42,220 bases of DNA from an uncultured Desulfobacteraceae bacterium (GTDB taxonomy: Bacteria; Desulfobacterota; Desulfobacteria; Desulfobacterales; Desulfobacteraceae). The notes beneath the pieces were generated by a model. The model worked only from the letters and a program-made list of their open reading frames with translations, ran no database searches and was not told the DNA's origin. The position numbers and the translations under genes are program-made. Positions 26,638-33,608 of this stretch are shown here, piece after piece. The stretch spans positions 1 to 42,220 of the forward strand of contig CAJWHT010000024.1 of NCBI GenBank assembly GCA_913041495.1, given 5' to 3'. Position 1 is the stretch's first letter, and each line of letters starts with the position of its first letter.

Positions 26638-27969
26638 ATGACGCTTGAACTAACCCTGTTAATCATCTGTCTATTTTTATCCGGCTTTTTTTCGTCCTCG
26701 GAGACCGCTCTTTTTTCCATATCAAAGGTGAAGGCGCTTCACATCGCCAAAGACGGATCAAAAACCGGCCAACTCATCATGGAGATGAAGGAAAACTCCC
26801 ACACCCTGCTGACCACCATACTCATCGGGAACAATCTTGTGAATATCGGTGCCTCCTCCCTGGCTACCGCCCTGGCCATCGCCCATTTTGAATCCAATGC
26901 CGTGGGCATCGCCACCGGTGTGATGACCCTGCTCATCCTGGTGTTCGGAGAGATTTTTCCAAAATCCTTTGCCAATCACAACAACGTGCTGGTGTCCCGG
27001 GCGGTGATTTATCCCCTGTACTGGCTGTCCAGAATTTTCTGGCCCCTGATCTTCATTCTCAACGTCATCCCCAGGCTGCACGGCACCATCGACAATGCCC
27101 AGGAAGCCGTGACCGAAGACGAGCTCATGACCATGGTAGAGGTGGTGGAGGAAGAGGGGGAAATCAAGGAAAAGGAAAAAGAGTACATCACCAATATTTT
27201 TGAATTTGACGATACCTCCTGTTCCGAAATTATGACCCCCAGGGCAGATATGTTCGTCCTGGATATTTCAGAAGAACTCGATATTCAGAGCATTCTGAAA
27301 ACCGGTTTTTCAAGAATCCCCGTCATCAGGGACTATATCGATGAAATTATCGGCATCCTCCATGTAAAAGACCTGTTTGCCGAATTTCAAAAACAGGTGA
27401 CCGGCGGGCAGGATATGCGCGTTATCGATATCCAGAAAATCATGAAAACACCGTATTTCATTCCCGAATCCAAAAAACTGGATTCCCTGCTTCAGGAATT
27501 CAAAAATAAAAAAAGCCATATGGCGGTGGTGGTGGACGAGCACGGCGGCGTCTCCGGTATCGTCACCCTTGAAGATGTGGTTGAGGAAATCTTTGGCGAG
27601 ATCACGGATGAAACCGACCAGAGCACCCAGGATTTCGTCCGGCTCAAAGGTAAAAAATGGCTGGTGGCCGGCCGGGTGGATGTGGATGACCTGAACAAAA
27701 AACTGCCGGAGTTGGGAATTCCCGAATCCGGCAACTATGATACCTTTTCAGGATTTTTCCTTGAACAGATCGAGCGGATTCCGGCCCAGGGCGAATCCAT
27801 CCGCATCAACAACTGGATCATCACTGTCAAGGATATGGACGGCAACCGAATCAAATCCTTTGTGGTCAGATCGGCGGATGAACCCTTAAGTGAGCCGGTA
27901 AAGGCCGTTGCCAGCAGCCGGCCACCAAATAATCCAACTGAAACAACTAAAAATGAGACAGGTTCTTGA
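26638..27969 (+). CDS. CNNM/CorC-HlyC family membrane protein with CBS domains
   Basis: A 443-residue hemolysin-C-like protein. An N-terminal DUF21 membrane domain with about four helices (LTLLIICLFLSGFFSSSETALFSISKVKA onward, including VFGEIFPKSFANHN) is followed by two CBS repeats (from EIMTPRADMFVLD, and MKTPYFIPESKKLDSLLQEF with VVVDEHGGVSGIVTLEDVVEEIFGEI). A C-terminal CorC_HlyC domain carries VAGRVDVDDLNKKL and GFFLEQIERIP. Members of this group are linked to magnesium and cobalt handling, but the substrate cannot be read from sequence. The last 40 residues are polar and look disordered. It has its own promoter and lies just ahead of the pheA leader. Confidence 0.88.
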   Translation: MTLELTLLIICLFLSGFFSSSETALFSISKVKALHIAKDGSKTGQLIMEMKENSHTLLTTILIGNNLVNIGASSLATALAIAHFESNAVGIATGVMTLLILVFGEIFPKSFANHNNVLVSRAVIYPLYWLSRIFWPLIFILNVIPRLHGTIDNAQEAVTEDELMTMVEVVEEEGEIKEKEKEYITNIFEFDDTSCSEIMTPRADMFVLDISEELDIQSILKTGFSRIPVIRDYIDEIIGILHVKDLFAEFQKQVTGGQDMRVIDIQKIMKTPYFIPESKKLDSLLQEFKNKKSHMAVVVDEHGGVSGIVTLEDVVEEIFGEITDETDQSTQDFVRLKGKKWLVAGRVDVDDLNKKLPELGIPESGNYDTFSGFFLEQIERIPAQGESIRINNWIITVKDMDGNRIKSFVVRSADEPLSEPVKAVASSRPPNNPTETTKNETGS

Positions 27970-27992
27970 CATATTCAAAACAGGCGTATAAG
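27966..27992 (+). promoter_or_regulatory. Candidate promoter for the pheA leader
   Basis: TTGACA (27966-27971, overlapping the stop of the upstream gene) and TATAAG (27987-27992) are spaced by 15 bases, a little short. Transcription would start near 28000, just before the leader-peptide ribosome site. Readthrough from the upstream gene is an alternative source of transcript. Confidence 0.4.
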
Positions 27993-28029
27993 GTTCCTTG
28001 TGTTTTATAAAAACGGGAACCAACATCAG

Positions 28030-28101
28030 ATGAACTATACCATTGACAGCTATTTTTATTTTTTTAAGCCCTTTTTTAAGGGCTGTACCTGTCTGTGGTG
28101 A
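28030..28101 (+). CDS. Putative aromatic-rich leader peptide of the pheA-aro operon
   Basis: An open frame of 23 codons ahead of pheA, too short for ordinary gene finding. It starts with ATG at 28030 (GGGAA at 28015-28019 may serve as ribosome site) and ends at TGA 28099-28101. The peptide is MNYTIDSYFYFFKPFF followed by KGCTCLW: five Phe, three Tyr and one Trp in 23 residues, with the core YFYFFKPFF encoded at 28051-28077. Phe/Tyr-rich leader peptides of this sort (compare E. coli PheL, rich in Phe) sense aminoacyl-tRNA supply by ribosome stalling. It stands in front of a gene for Phe synthesis, with a terminator between. The peptide itself is probably not functional after release. No experimental support is available to me. 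Confidence 0.75.
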   Translation: MNYTIDSYFYFFKPFFKGCTCLW

Positions 28102-28168
28102 ATTTTAAGTAAACCCGTCCCAAAAACAAAAATGAACCGCAGCAGGCACCGCCTGAGGCGGTTTTTTT
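28067..28168 (+). promoter_or_regulatory. Ribosome-mediated transcription attenuator of pheA-aroE-aroA-aroK-aroC
   Basis: Four segments can form two exclusive structures. Segment 1, AGCCCTT (28067-28073, inside the Lys-Pro-Phe codons), pairs with segment 2, AAGGGCT (28078-28084). Segment 2 extended, GGCTGTACCTGT (28081-28092), pairs with segment 3, GCAGGCACCGCC (28142-28153), at 10 of 12 positions including one G-U. Segment 3 is also the left arm of the terminator (28135-28163). A ribosome stalled on the Phe/Tyr codons would cover segment 1 and free segment 2 to block the terminator. A ribosome reaching the stop at 28099 would cover segment 2 and let termination happen. Pairings are worked out by eye, without energies. 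Confidence 0.7.
28135..28168 (+). terminator. Intrinsic terminator inside the pheA leader
   Basis: Outer stem AACCGC (28135-28140) with GCGGTT (28158-28163), a symmetric AG/AG internal loop, inner stem CAGGC (28143-28147) with GCCTG (28151-28155) and a 3-base loop, then T at 28162-28168. It ends 30 bases before the pheA start, leaving no room for a normal promoter after it, so pheA transcripts must pass it. Confidence 0.85.
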
Positions 28169-28198
28169 AGTTTTAGGACCTGATTATGAGGCATTGCC

Positions 28199-29305
28199 AT
28201 GGATCAAAATGATCACCCAGACAACCCCCTGGCCCCTTTAAGAGATGAGATCGACAGGATTGATGCCCGTATCCTGGAACTGATCAACCAGCGTCTGCGC
28301 ATCGGCGAACAGGTGGGTGCCGTAAAGAAAAAAGAGGGAAGCCAGATCCTTGACCGGGTCAGGGAACGGATGGTAATCGAAAACCTGTCCAGTATCAACC
28401 AGGGGCCTGCGGATAAAGAACTTATTCAATATATTTTCAACGTCATCATCACGGCCACCCGGGAAATTCAAAAGCCCAAAACCATTGCCTACTTAGGCCC
28501 CAAAGCCAGCTATACGCATATTGCGGCCTTAAATCATTTCAAGCATTCCGGGCGGTTTGTTCAGCAGCCCAACCTGTTTGACATTTTCAGGGATGTGGAA
28601 AGAGGCCAGAGCCATTTCGGTGTCGTTCCCGTGGAAAACTCCATTGAAGGAGCGGTGAACCATACCCTGGATCTGTTCGGCGAGTTCAACCTGAACATTA
28701 TCTCCGAACACTATGAACCGGTATCCCACGATCTTCTATCCATTACCGGTGAACCCTCGGATGTAAAAACCATCTATTCCCATCCCCAGGCCATTGCCCA
28801 ATGCAAGGGCTGGTTGAAGAAAAAATTTCCCCATGTGGACGTCATGGAAACCACATCCACGTCCAAAGCGGCCCAGATGGCCTCCGTGGATGAAAGCGTG
28901 GCGGCCATTGCCAGCCAGAAAGCCGCCCATATATACGAGTTGCTGCCCGTGGAATCCAAAATCCAGGACCGCAGCGGCAACGTGACCCGGTTTCTTGTCA
29001 TCGGCAAAGACCAGCCCCCGAAAACCGGACGGGATAAGACCAGCATCATGTTCGCCACATCACACAGCCCCGGTGCCCTTTTCAAAGCCCTGGCTCCCAT
29101 AGACAGGGCAGGGCTGAACATGCTCAAACTGGAATCCAGACCCACCCGTCACCAGAACTGGAGTTATTACTTTTTCATGGACATTGCAGGCCATATCCAG
29201 GATGATCTTGTTGCCCGGACCATCGAGGAAATCAAGGCCGTTACCCTGTCCCTGAAAACCTTGGGATCTTACCCGGTCTTTAGCAAAGAGGAGCCGCTGT
29301 CATGA
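28199..29305 (+). CDS. pheA: Bifunctional chorismate mutase / prephenate dehydratase
   Basis: A 368-residue P-protein that turns chorismate into prephenate and then phenylpyruvate for phenylalanine. Residues 10-95 are an AroQ-type mutase (LRDEIDRIDARILELINQRLRI, with VKKKEGSQILDRVRE). Residues about 95-275 are the dehydratase, with VVPVENSIEGAVN and the catalytic NVTRF segment. Residues about 285-355 are an ACT domain with the GALF and ESRP motifs that bind Phe for feedback inhibition. It is first in a five-gene operon and overlaps aroE by 4 bases (ATGA). Control appears double: attenuation in the leader and allosteric inhibition at the ACT domain. Confidence 0.96.
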   Translation: MDQNDHPDNPLAPLRDEIDRIDARILELINQRLRIGEQVGAVKKKEGSQILDRVRERMVIENLSSINQGPADKELIQYIFNVIITATREIQKPKTIAYLGPKASYTHIAALNHFKHSGRFVQQPNLFDIFRDVERGQSHFGVVPVENSIEGAVNHTLDLFGEFNLNIISEHYEPVSHDLLSITGEPSDVKTIYSHPQAIAQCKGWLKKKFPHVDVMETTSTSKAAQMASVDESVAAIASQKAAHIYELLPVESKIQDRSGNVTRFLVIGKDQPPKTGRDKTSIMFATSHSPGALFKALAPIDRAGLNMLKLESRPTRHQNWSYYFFMDIAGHIQDDLVARTIEEIKAVTLSLKTLGSYPVFSKEEPLS

Positions 29306-30129
29306 TTACCTCCACCACCTGCCTATACTGTGTGCTGGGAAACCCGGTGGTCCATTCCAAAAGCCCCCTGATTCATAACGCTGCCTTCAAGGACTTGGGA
29401 ATCAATGCGGTATATCTGGCATTTTCACCGGAGAATACCAAGGCTGCCGTCCGGACCACCATGGATGCCATCCGGACCCTGAATATCGGCGGTGCCTCGG
29501 TGACCATCCCGTTCAAGGAAGTCATCATGCCATACCTTGATAGAATCGACACCATGGCCCAAACTATCGGGGCGGTAAATACCATCGTCAACCGGGAAGG
29601 GCGCCTCACCGGATATAATACGGATTGCGAGGCTGCCATTGCACCGCTGCGGCCCTTTGGCATCAAAGGCAAGACCGTATGCATAGTCGGCGCAGGAGGC
29701 GCGGCGCGGGCCGTTGCCCACGGTATTGCCGCCGAAGGGGGTAAGGTGGTTGTCGTCAATCGAACCCAGGAAAAGGGCAGGGCGCTTGCCGGCCGGGTAG
29801 GTGGCACCTTTGTTCCTGTCGACCGAGCCGCAGAGGTTGAGGCCCAGGTGGTGATTAACACCACAAGCCTCGGTATGGCACCGGATACCCAGACCCTGTC
29901 CTTCCCAGAATCGGCCCTTCATCCCGGCACCGTGGTCATGGACGTGGTCTACACCCCCATGGACACCTGCCTGCTCAAAACAGCCCGTGCCAAAGGGTGC
30001 ACCACCATCGACGGCCTGTCCATGTTTGTGGCCCAGGCCGCAGCCCAGTTCACCCTTTGGACCGGACAACACCCTGATATCGAACTCATGAAACGAACTG
30101 TACTCGAAAACGCTTTAGGAGACCTGTAA
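29302..30129 (+). CDS. aroE: Shikimate dehydrogenase
   Basis: A 275-residue NADP-dependent shikimate dehydrogenase (3-dehydroshikimate to shikimate). The substrate domain shows GNPVVHSKSPLIHNAAF and NIGGASVTIPFK, with the catalytic lysine at the end of that segment; GYNTDCEAA carries the conserved aspartate. The nucleotide domain has VGAGGAARAVAH and the NADP-type VVNRTQEKG, and a TIDGLSMFVAQAAAQF helix closes the protein. The ATG overlaps the pheA stop and its own TAA overlaps the aroA ATG by one base, so translation is coupled on both sides. Confidence 0.95.
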   Translation: MITSTTCLYCVLGNPVVHSKSPLIHNAAFKDLGINAVYLAFSPENTKAAVRTTMDAIRTLNIGGASVTIPFKEVIMPYLDRIDTMAQTIGAVNTIVNREGRLTGYNTDCEAAIAPLRPFGIKGKTVCIVGAGGAARAVAHGIAAEGGKVVVVNRTQEKGRALAGRVGGTFVPVDRAAEVEAQVVINTTSLGMAPDTQTLSFPESALHPGTVVMDVVYTPMDTCLLKTARAKGCTTIDGLSMFVAQAAAQFTLWTGQHPDIELMKRTVLENALGDL

Positions 30130-31397
30130 TGAAACCCCTGACACCCAAACGACTGTCAGACCAAACTGTCCGGATTCCCGGCTCAAAGAGCATTTCCCAC
30201 CGGATGATGATCTGCGCCGCCCTTGCAGAAGGCAAATCCGTCATTCACAACGCACTGAAAAGCGAAGATCTCTCCCTGACCTGCCAGACCCTGTCTTATA
30301 TGGGTGCCATGATACATGAGGTGTCCGACACCGCCACCGAAGTTAAGGGGTTTGCCGGACGGCCGAAACCCTGGGCCGAGCCCATTTATCTGGGCAATTC
30401 GGGAACCTCCATGCGGCTTTTAGCCGGTATCGCCGCCCTGGGGGACACCGCCTATACCCTCACCGGGGATGAACGGATGTGCCAGCGCCCAATGAACGAA
30501 CTTCTGGACGCCCTGTCCCGGATTCAGATCACCGCCCACGCGAGAAATGAGGCGGGGACACCGCCGGTGGTGATCCAGGGCGGCAGCCGTCTCGGCGGCA
30601 GCACCGTCCTGGACTGCTCCAAGTCCAGCCAGTACCTGTCCGCACTTCTCATGGCAGGGGCCTTGTTCGACCAGGGACTTGAGATTGAACTTACCGGCCC
30701 GCCGGTATCCGTGCCCTATATCAACCTCACCCTTGACGTGATGAGACAATACAAGGTGTCTGCGGAACGCATCTCTGATACCCTGTACCGGGTGGCGGGC
30801 AACCAGAGCTATGAAGCCGGCACCCGGATCGTGGAGCCGGATCTTTCCAATGCCGGCTACTTCTGGGCCGCAGGCGCTGTCACCGGGCAAAAAATAGGTG
30901 TGGATAACATCCGGCCGGACTCCCTGCAGGGCGATCTGAACCAGATCAATATCCTGGAGCAGATGGGCTGCCGGGTTGAACGTGTTGGTCAGGTGATATC
31001 GGTCCGGGGAGGCGATCTCAAAGGGGTGGATGTGGACATGTCCGACACCCCGGATGCGGTGCCCGCCATTGCCGTGACCGCGGCATTTGCAAAAGGCACC
31101 ACCCGGATCAGGAACATTGCCCACTTAAGGGTCAAGGAATGTGACCGGATTGACGCGGTCTGTTCCCAGCTTGAAAAAATGGGCATCCATGTAGCCCAGG
31201 GAGATGACTGGATGGAGGTTACCGGCGGTACCCCGAAAGGGGCATTCATTTCCACCTTCAACGACCACAGGATCGCCATGTCATTTTCCGTGGCAGGCCT
31301 CAGGGTGGCAGGGATGGAAATCGAGAATCCCTCCTGCGTGGAAAAATCCTTTCCCACCTTCTGGGAGATATATGACGGCCTGAAGGAAACTAAATAA
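30129..31397 (+). CDS. aroA: 3-phosphoshikimate 1-carboxyvinyltransferase (EPSP synthase)
   Basis: A 422-residue EPSP synthase joining phosphoenolpyruvate to shikimate-3-phosphate. Landmarks are PGSKSISHRMMICAALAEG (Lys20 and Arg25 region), LGNSGTSMRLLAG, SSQYLSALLMAG, DMSDTPDAVPAIAV and RVKECDRIDAV, then FNDHRIAMSFSVAGL near the end. The glyphosate-contact segment reads NSGTSMR: the glycine matching Gly96 of E. coli is kept, while the following proline site is leucine. The start codon shares one base with the aroE stop (TAATG), and the aroK start shares one base with its own stop. Confidence 0.96.
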   Translation: MKPLTPKRLSDQTVRIPGSKSISHRMMICAALAEGKSVIHNALKSEDLSLTCQTLSYMGAMIHEVSDTATEVKGFAGRPKPWAEPIYLGNSGTSMRLLAGIAALGDTAYTLTGDERMCQRPMNELLDALSRIQITAHARNEAGTPPVVIQGGSRLGGSTVLDCSKSSQYLSALLMAGALFDQGLEIELTGPPVSVPYINLTLDVMRQYKVSAERISDTLYRVAGNQSYEAGTRIVEPDLSNAGYFWAAGAVTGQKIGVDNIRPDSLQGDLNQINILEQMGCRVERVGQVISVRGGDLKGVDVDMSDTPDAVPAIAVTAAFAKGTTRIRNIAHLRVKECDRIDAVCSQLEKMGIHVAQGDDWMEVTGGTPKGAFISTFNDHRIAMSFSVAGLRVAGMEIENPSCVEKSFPTFWEIYDGLKETK

Positions 31398-31933
31398 TGA
31401 CAATAGGGCCCATTTTTCTGATCGGATACCGGTGCACCGGTAAGACCACCACAGGCAAATACCTTGCCAAGTTGCTTGGCCGCCCGTTCATGGACACGGA
31501 CCGGCTGCTTGAATCTTCTGCCGGAACCACCATCACCCGGATGGTTGACGCCCGGGGCTGGGACTACTTCAGGCGCGAGGAAACCCGCACACTGCTGACC
31601 CTTGACCTGTCAAGCGGTCCAGTGGTGGCCACCGGCGGCGGTATTATTCTGGCCCAGGAAAATCGCAGGTTTATCCGCCGGAACGGAATAGCGGTCTGGT
31701 TGACCGCCGATGCGGCCACCATCATGGACCGGCTGGCATCCGACACCGCAACGGCGGATTCAAGACCTGTTTTCACGGATGCCTCCCTTGAACAAGAGAC
31801 AAAAAACACGTTGAACACCAGGGAGCCGCTGTATCGCGAACTTGCCTCACTTACCATCAATACGGCTGACCACACCCCGGAAGCCGCGGCTGAAACTATC
31901 AAAAGAGAACTTATAAAGGAAACGCAGAAATGA
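31397..31933 (+). CDS. aroK: Shikimate kinase
   Basis: A 178-residue shikimate kinase. The P-loop is GYRCTGKTT (residues 10-18), the shikimate-binding aspartate is in FMDTDRLLE, the arginine segment is FRREETRTL, and VVATGGGIIL gives the conserved glycine loop; the lid carries SRPVF. Length is typical. The gene is joined to aroA (TAATG) and overlaps aroC by 4 bases (ATGA). The enzyme supplies shikimate-3-phosphate to the EPSP synthase encoded just upstream. Confidence 0.94.
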   Translation: MTIGPIFLIGYRCTGKTTTGKYLAKLLGRPFMDTDRLLESSAGTTITRMVDARGWDYFRREETRTLLTLDLSSGPVVATGGGIILAQENRRFIRRNGIAVWLTADAATIMDRLASDTATADSRPVFTDASLEQETKNTLNTREPLYRELASLTINTADHTPEAAAETIKRELIKETQK

Positions 31934-32988
31934 ACGGTTCTAGCTTTGGAAAAGCCTTTCAAATAACAACCTTTGGTGAATCCCACGGCAAGGCGCTGGG
32001 CGTGGTTATCCAGGGCTGTCCTGCCGGCATCCCCATTGACGAGGCAAGTATCCAAAAAGCCCTGGACAAACGAAAACCAGGCTCAGGCCCCGCTTCCACC
32101 AAAAGAAAGGAACCGGACATCCCCCGCATCCTGTCCGGCACCTTTGAGGATAAAACCACGGGCACCCCTATCATGATTCTCATTGAAAACAAGGATGCCA
32201 AATCCAGGTCCTACACAGACATTGCAGATGTGTTCAGGCCGGGACACGGTGATTTCACCTACCTGAAAAAATACGGTATCCGGGATTACAGGGGCGGGGG
32301 CAGGGCGTCTGCCAGGGAAACAGCCGCCAGGGTCGCCGCAGGGGCCGTTGCCCAACTGGTACTTGATCCCCACGCCGTATCAATTGAAAGCCACACCCTG
32401 GCCCTTGGCGGTGTGCACGCCACCACGTTTGACAGGCAGGTGATAGAAGAAAATCCGTTTCGCACCGCAGACCCTGAAGCTGCCCAGGCCATGGCAAAAC
32501 GGGTGGAACAGGTCAAGGCGGAAGGAGACTCCCTGGGGGGGATTGTCGAAATCCGTGCGGCCAATGTGCCGCCGGGACTTGGGGATCCCGTGTTTGACAA
32601 GCTGGACGGCGACATTGCCAAGGCCATGATGAGCATCGGTGCGGTGAAAGCCGTGGAAATCGGTGCCGGGGTTGAGGCCTCATCTCTCAAAGGCTCCGAA
32701 AACAACGATGCCATGACCCTGGACGGATTTAAATCCAACAATGCCGGCGGTATACTGGCGGGTATCTCCAATGGCGAGGATATCGTTGTCCGGGTTCATG
32801 TGAAACCCATTCCCTCAATTTTAAAATCCCAGGATACCTTAAAAGAAAGCGGTGAAGCCACCACCATATCCACCAAGGGAAGGCATGACATCTGCGCCAT
32901 ACCGCGGATAAACAAGGTCTGTGAGGCCATGCTTGCACTGGTACTTGCAGATCATTTGCTTCGGCAAAAATGCCAGGTTCAACTGTGA
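31930..32988 (+). CDS. aroC: Chorismate synthase, second copy (aromatic operon)
   Basis: A 352-residue chorismate synthase at the end of the aro operon. Landmarks are FGKAFQITTFGESHGKALG, DKRKPGSGPASTKRKEPD, YRGGGRASARETAARVAAGA, NNAGGILAGISNGEDIVVR and the C-terminal STKGRHDICAIPRINKVCEAM. The core motifs match those of the first copy at 6.1 kb, but the proteins are clearly divergent in the segments between, so this is not a recent duplication. The start overlaps the aroK stop (ATGA). A strong hairpin terminator follows about 40 bases after the stop. Confidence 0.95.
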   Translation: MNGSSFGKAFQITTFGESHGKALGVVIQGCPAGIPIDEASIQKALDKRKPGSGPASTKRKEPDIPRILSGTFEDKTTGTPIMILIENKDAKSRSYTDIADVFRPGHGDFTYLKKYGIRDYRGGGRASARETAARVAAGAVAQLVLDPHAVSIESHTLALGGVHATTFDRQVIEENPFRTADPEAAQAMAKRVEQVKAEGDSLGGIVEIRAANVPPGLGDPVFDKLDGDIAKAMMSIGAVKAVEIGAGVEASSLKGSENNDAMTLDGFKSNNAGGILAGISNGEDIVVRVHVKPIPSILKSQDTLKESGEATTISTKGRHDICAIPRINKVCEAMLALVLADHLLRQKCQVQL

Positions 32989-33030
32989 TGGTTTAAGGAA
33001 TTTAAGAAGACAAATAAAGGTAAAAAAAAA

Positions 33031-33071
33031 GATGCTGTGCCGGCGGAACCGCCGGCACAGCATCTTTTTTT
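33031..33071. terminator. Strong bidirectional terminator after aroC
   Basis: A perfect 16-bp stem, GATGCTGTGCCGGCGG (33031-33046) with its complement at 33049-33064, has nine A before it and seven T after it. It can serve the aro operon on the plus strand and the small gene at 33082-33396 on the minus strand. Confidence 0.93.
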
Positions 33072-33081
33072 GTCAGGGGGA

Positions 33082-33396
33082 TTATTTTTTAACAATATCT
33101 CCTTCAAGTTTGTCTGCGATATCAAGGGCGGAGTTCAGGGAATCGTTGATCATGAAAAGCTGGATCTTGAGGGTCTTCAATGATGCGGAGGTGGCGGAAA
33201 TCTTATCTTCCGATGACAGAAGTTTCGCCATTTCAGTGGCCTTTTTGGAAAATTCAGTCAGCCGCTCACTGAAGTTGACGATTTCCGCTGCCCAATTGTC
33301 CCGTTCTTCTCTGGTGAGTTCGATGTTGGCATTGGGGGTTCCGTTGATGAGATGATCGATCTGGTAGTCCTCAGGGTTCGCTATAATTTCATACAT
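33082..33396 (-). CDS. Small hypothetical protein, helical
   Basis: A 104-residue protein I do not recognise. After a short N-terminal segment (YEIIANPEDYQIDHLINGTP) it is almost entirely helix-forming and charged, with a heptad-like pattern (WAAEIVNFSERLTEFSKKATEMAKLL, then SLKTLKIQLFMINDSLNSALDIADKLEG) that suggests a coiled coil or helical bundle. There is no signal peptide, membrane segment or cysteine. AAGGAGAG precedes the ATG at good distance, and a convincing promoter lies 60-90 bases upstream, so it looks like a real, independently expressed gene. It sits between the terminators of the aro operon and of the TolC-family gene. Confidence 0.75.
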   Translation of the reverse strand: MYEIIANPEDYQIDHLINGTPNANIELTREERDNWAAEIVNFSERLTEFSKKATEMAKLLSSEDKISATSASLKTLKIQLFMINDSLNSALDIADKLEGDIVKK

Positions 33397-33457
33397 GGTA
33401 CTCTCCTTTGATCAGTATTTGGTCCAAGTTCGAACATTAATCGTGGAATATGAATCA

Positions 33458-33486
33458 AGGATAAGAGGGGTGCCGTGAATAGTCAA
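33458..33486 (-). promoter_or_regulatory. Putative promoter of the small helical protein gene
   Basis: On the minus strand TTGACT (33486-33481) and TATCCT (33463-33458) are spaced by exactly 17 bases, about 60 bases before the start codon. Confidence 0.5.
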
Positions 33487-33528
33487 GCTTAGTCGCTGAA
33501 AACATTAAATATTCATAACGATCACACA

Positions 33529-33565
33529 ATAAAAAACCCCACGCATGCCGTATGCCGTGGGGTTT
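33529..33565 (-). terminator. Terminator of the TolC-family gene
   Basis: AAACCCCACG (33534-33543) pairs with CGTGGGGTTT (33556-33565) around a 12-base loop. Read on the minus strand the stem ends in six T (33536-33531), about 45 bases after the stop of the outer membrane protein gene. Confidence 0.85.
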
Positions 33566-33608
33566 AACCGTTTTTTTAATATTACCGGCGGTATTGAACC
33601 GCGGCTCA

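Noticed and set aside
28043-28048. TTGACA inside the leader peptide as a -35 box for pheA
   Set aside because: No -10 lies at 16-18 bases (the sequence there is AAGCCC), and the bases are explained as leader codons.
28132-28170. A short frame (MNRSRHRLRRFF, then TAG) spanning the terminator before pheA
   Set aside because: Its two Phe codons are just the terminator T run, and it has no ribosome site. The frame at 28030-28101 is the far better leader peptide.
30129-31397. A naturally glyphosate-insensitive EPSP synthase of CP4 type
   Set aside because: The glycine equivalent to E. coli Gly96 is kept in NSGTSMR. The leucine at the proline site alone is not enough to claim insensitivity.
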